Shown here in pieces: positions 53,452 to 54,861 of a stretch of 54,861 nt of DNA. This DNA comes from Bacteroidota bacterium. Lineage in GTDB: Bacteria > Bacteroidota > Ignavibacteria > Ignavibacteriales > Melioribacteraceae. The stretch lies in the NCBI GenBank assembly GCA_021824635.1, contig JAKAKD010000016.1, forward strand, positions 1-54,861. The letters run 5' to 3'. The position numbers and the translations under genes are program-made. Each line of letters starts with the position of its first letter. The stretch's first letter is position 1. The notes beneath the pieces were generated by a model. The model was not told the DNA's origin, made no database searches, and worked only from the letters and a program-made list of their open reading frames with translations.

Positions 53452-54766
53452 CAATATTGTCCTCTGATTTTTTCCCGTTGCTCGATTCATTTCCATTCGT
53501 TGGTAAATGATCCAGGTTAAACAATTCTTTTAAAATCATTGTATTGGTTGTTACATCGTTAATATTGGCGCCTGTTTCGGCGAACTCTCTCAATTTTACA
53601 GTAGGGTTATGAAGCAGACGTCCGATCATTCTGCGAGTCATGTCTTCGATTTTAATGTAATCGTCTTCGCTCACTTTGTTCCTAATTTTTTCTAATTCGT
53701 CGTGGCGAATCTCTTCAAAAAAAGCACGCATAGTCTTAATGGTTGGAACAACATCAAGAGTATTGTACCAGCCGAAGAACCCGATCATCTCTTCCATAAT
53801 AATTTTATTTACGATCGGAATCTGATCCCTCCGTTTTTGCAAATTTTGATCAACGATAATTTTTAGTGAATCCATATCGTGATAAAACACATTATCAATC
53901 TTTTTTACATCGTGATCAATATCACGTGGAACGGCAATATCCATCAATACAATTGCTGAACCGCGTCTTTTCTTGATTGCTGATTTAACATCATCAAAAG
54001 AGAGAATTAAGTTTTCTGCACTTGTCGCACTGATAATTATATCGAAGTTGTGAAGTTGTTCTGCCAGAAATGAAAAAGGAACTATCTCTCCATGAACTTT
54101 TTCCGCTAACTTTTCGGCACGCTCGATTGTTCTGTTAGAAATTGCAATCTTGCCAACACCTTTATCTCTTAGATGAATAGCTGCAAGTTCTCCAGTTTCT
54201 CCGGCGCCAATAACGAGAGCAGATTTCTTTTCTAGATTAGCAAAAATCTTTTCAACAACTTGAACAGCGGCATAACTAACGGTTACAGCACCTTCTCCTA
54301 TTGTTGTCTCTTTAATAGCTCGTTTACCAACCCGGGTCGCGGTATCAAAAATTCTTCGAAGAACAGATCCGGCAAAACTTAAATCCTCGGAGATCTCAAA
54401 CGCTTCTTTTACCTGTCCCAATATTTGGCTGTCGCCAATTATCATGGAATCAATTCCGGAAGCAACAGAAAATAAATGCTTAACCGCGCCGCATGAAAAA
54501 TATTTTGCTATATGTTGCGGCTGAATACCGACGCCGGGTTTGAAATCTATAAGTTTTTCTATAAGCTGTGTTGTGTCTAATCCTAAATTTTTAGGAAAAC
54601 CAAATATTTCCGTCCGGTTACATGTTGAAATTACAACTCCATCGGAAAACAAGGATTCCTTTAAGCGCGGAATGAACTCAACGATTTCTTCGCGACTAAG
54701 ATGAACTGCTTCCCGAAGCTCGAGAGGAGATGTGTTATGATTTATTGATATGCCGACTAAATTCAT
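53441..54766 (-). CDS. hemA: Glutamyl-tRNA reductase
   Basis: HemA reduces glutamyl-tRNA to glutamate-1-semialdehyde, the committed first step of the C5 pathway. The 441-residue protein has the N-terminal LVGISINHNTSPLELRE and the catalytic Cys in VISTCNRTEIFGF. The NADPH fold VIGAGETGELAAIHLRDKG and the family segment SGIDSMIIGDSQILGQVKEAF are also present. It begins 10 bases after the end of the partial membrane protein at the window edge and heads the hemA-C-D-E run. Confidence 0.96.
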   Translation of the reverse strand: MNLVGISINHNTSPLELREAVHLSREEIVEFIPRLKESLFSDGVVISTCNRTEIFGFPKNLGLDTTQLIEKLIDFKPGVGIQPQHIAKYFSCGAVKHLFSVASGIDSMIIGDSQILGQVKEAFEISEDLSFAGSVLRRIFDTATRVGKRAIKETTIGEGAVTVSYAAVQVVEKIFANLEKKSALVIGAGETGELAAIHLRDKGVGKIAISNRTIERAEKLAEKVHGEIVPFSFLAEQLHNFDIIISATSAENLILSFDDVKSAIKKRRGSAIVLMDIAVPRDIDHDVKKIDNVFYHDMDSLKIIVDQNLQKRRDQIPIVNKIIMEEMIGFFGWYNTLDVVPTIKTMRAFFEEIRHDELEKIRNKVSEDDYIKIEDMTRRMIGRLLHNPTVKLREFAETGANINDVTTNTMILKELFNLDHLPTNGNESSNGKKSEDNIDEE

Positions 54767-54776
54767 TTTAAAACTT

Positions 54777-54861
54777 TCAATAAAACGAGTGAAACGTCTT
54801 TGCTAATGTGTTCGTGATTATCAAGGAGATTATTGCAACAACAAATCCAATTAGAGAAAAA
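54777..54861 (-). CDS. C-terminal fragment of a membrane protein (CcsA/HemX-like), cut by the window edge
   Basis: Only the last 27 codons lie in the window. They read through a hydrophobic helix (FSLIGFVVAIISLIITNTLAK) and end FHSFY, then TGA at 54777-54779. A membrane protein ending with a His near the C-terminus just upstream of hemA fits the CcsA/HemX family, which often precedes hemA. The identity is a position-based inference from a very short piece. Confidence 0.5.
   Translation of the reverse strand, partial: FSLIGFVVAIISLIITNTLAKTFHSFY

Overview
The window looks like a chromosomal segment of an AT-rich member of the Bacteroidota/Chlorobiota/Ignavibacteria group, most likely Ignavibacteria. 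The signs are a type IX secretion sorting tail of the QNYPNPFNP type, many Bacteroidota-style lipoproteins and beta-barrels, a type II-C CRISPR-Cas9 locus with 46-bp repeats starting GTTGTGATTTGC, and abundant small palindromic repeats. This assignment is inferred from sequence style, not from a database search.

Layout. 1-2.6 kb: a Sel1-repeat secreted protein converging on a SpoIIE/RsbU-type phosphatase. 2.8-6.5 kb: a cytochrome c maturation operon ccmC-ccmD-ccmE-ccmF, with a CXXXY-type CcmE and a tiny ccmD. 6.7-8.1 kb: an MFS exporter. 8.1-15.9 kb: a complete type II-C CRISPR-Cas system. It holds 23 full repeats plus one degenerate repeat, then cas2, cas1 and cas9 on the minus strand, and a tracrRNA gene on the plus strand just upstream of cas9. 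16.2-18.4 kb: a heptad-repeat mini-ORF, an unrecognised helical protein, and a REP-type locus. In that locus a RAYT transposase gene, flanked by GTAGAGACG palindromes, is split into three pieces by two ~275-bp inverted-repeat elements, each carrying nothing but a GIY-YIG endonuclease. 18.6-26.8 kb: a beta-barrel protein, a long-chain acyl-CoA synthetase, a lone receiver, a PflX-like radical SAM protein, and a multi-sensor histidine kinase with its LuxR-type regulator. 27-36.4 kb: lipoproteins, a lone divergent receiver, a nine-repeat DUF5666-like secreted protein and more surface proteins. 36.7-54.9 kb: a bacteriohemerythrin and a nearly continuous minus-strand heme cluster (hemA-C-D-E-N-H, two M3 peptidases, protoporphyrinogen oxidase, hemB, MFS, and hemL further on), interrupted by two four-helix-bundle (23S-IVP-like) genes.

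How the genes work together. The heme cluster encodes every step from glutamyl-tRNA to protoheme (HemA, L, B, C, D, E, N, PPO, H). The ccm operon at the other end would attach that heme to cytochromes c. A 27-residue fragment at the right edge resembles the end of a CcsA/HemX-type membrane protein lying just upstream of hemA.

The most unusual part is the REP/RAYT/GIY-YIG nest at 17.2-18.4 kb. Removing the two GIY-YIG elements restores one continuous transposase reading frame with recognisable N- and C-termini, so the GIY-YIG units appear to be minimal mobile elements that inserted into a mobile element. The CRISPR locus is also informative. The tracrRNA anti-repeat fixes crRNA transcription on the plus strand, while the degenerate repeat places the old end of the array on the left, so transcription appears to run toward the acquisition end.
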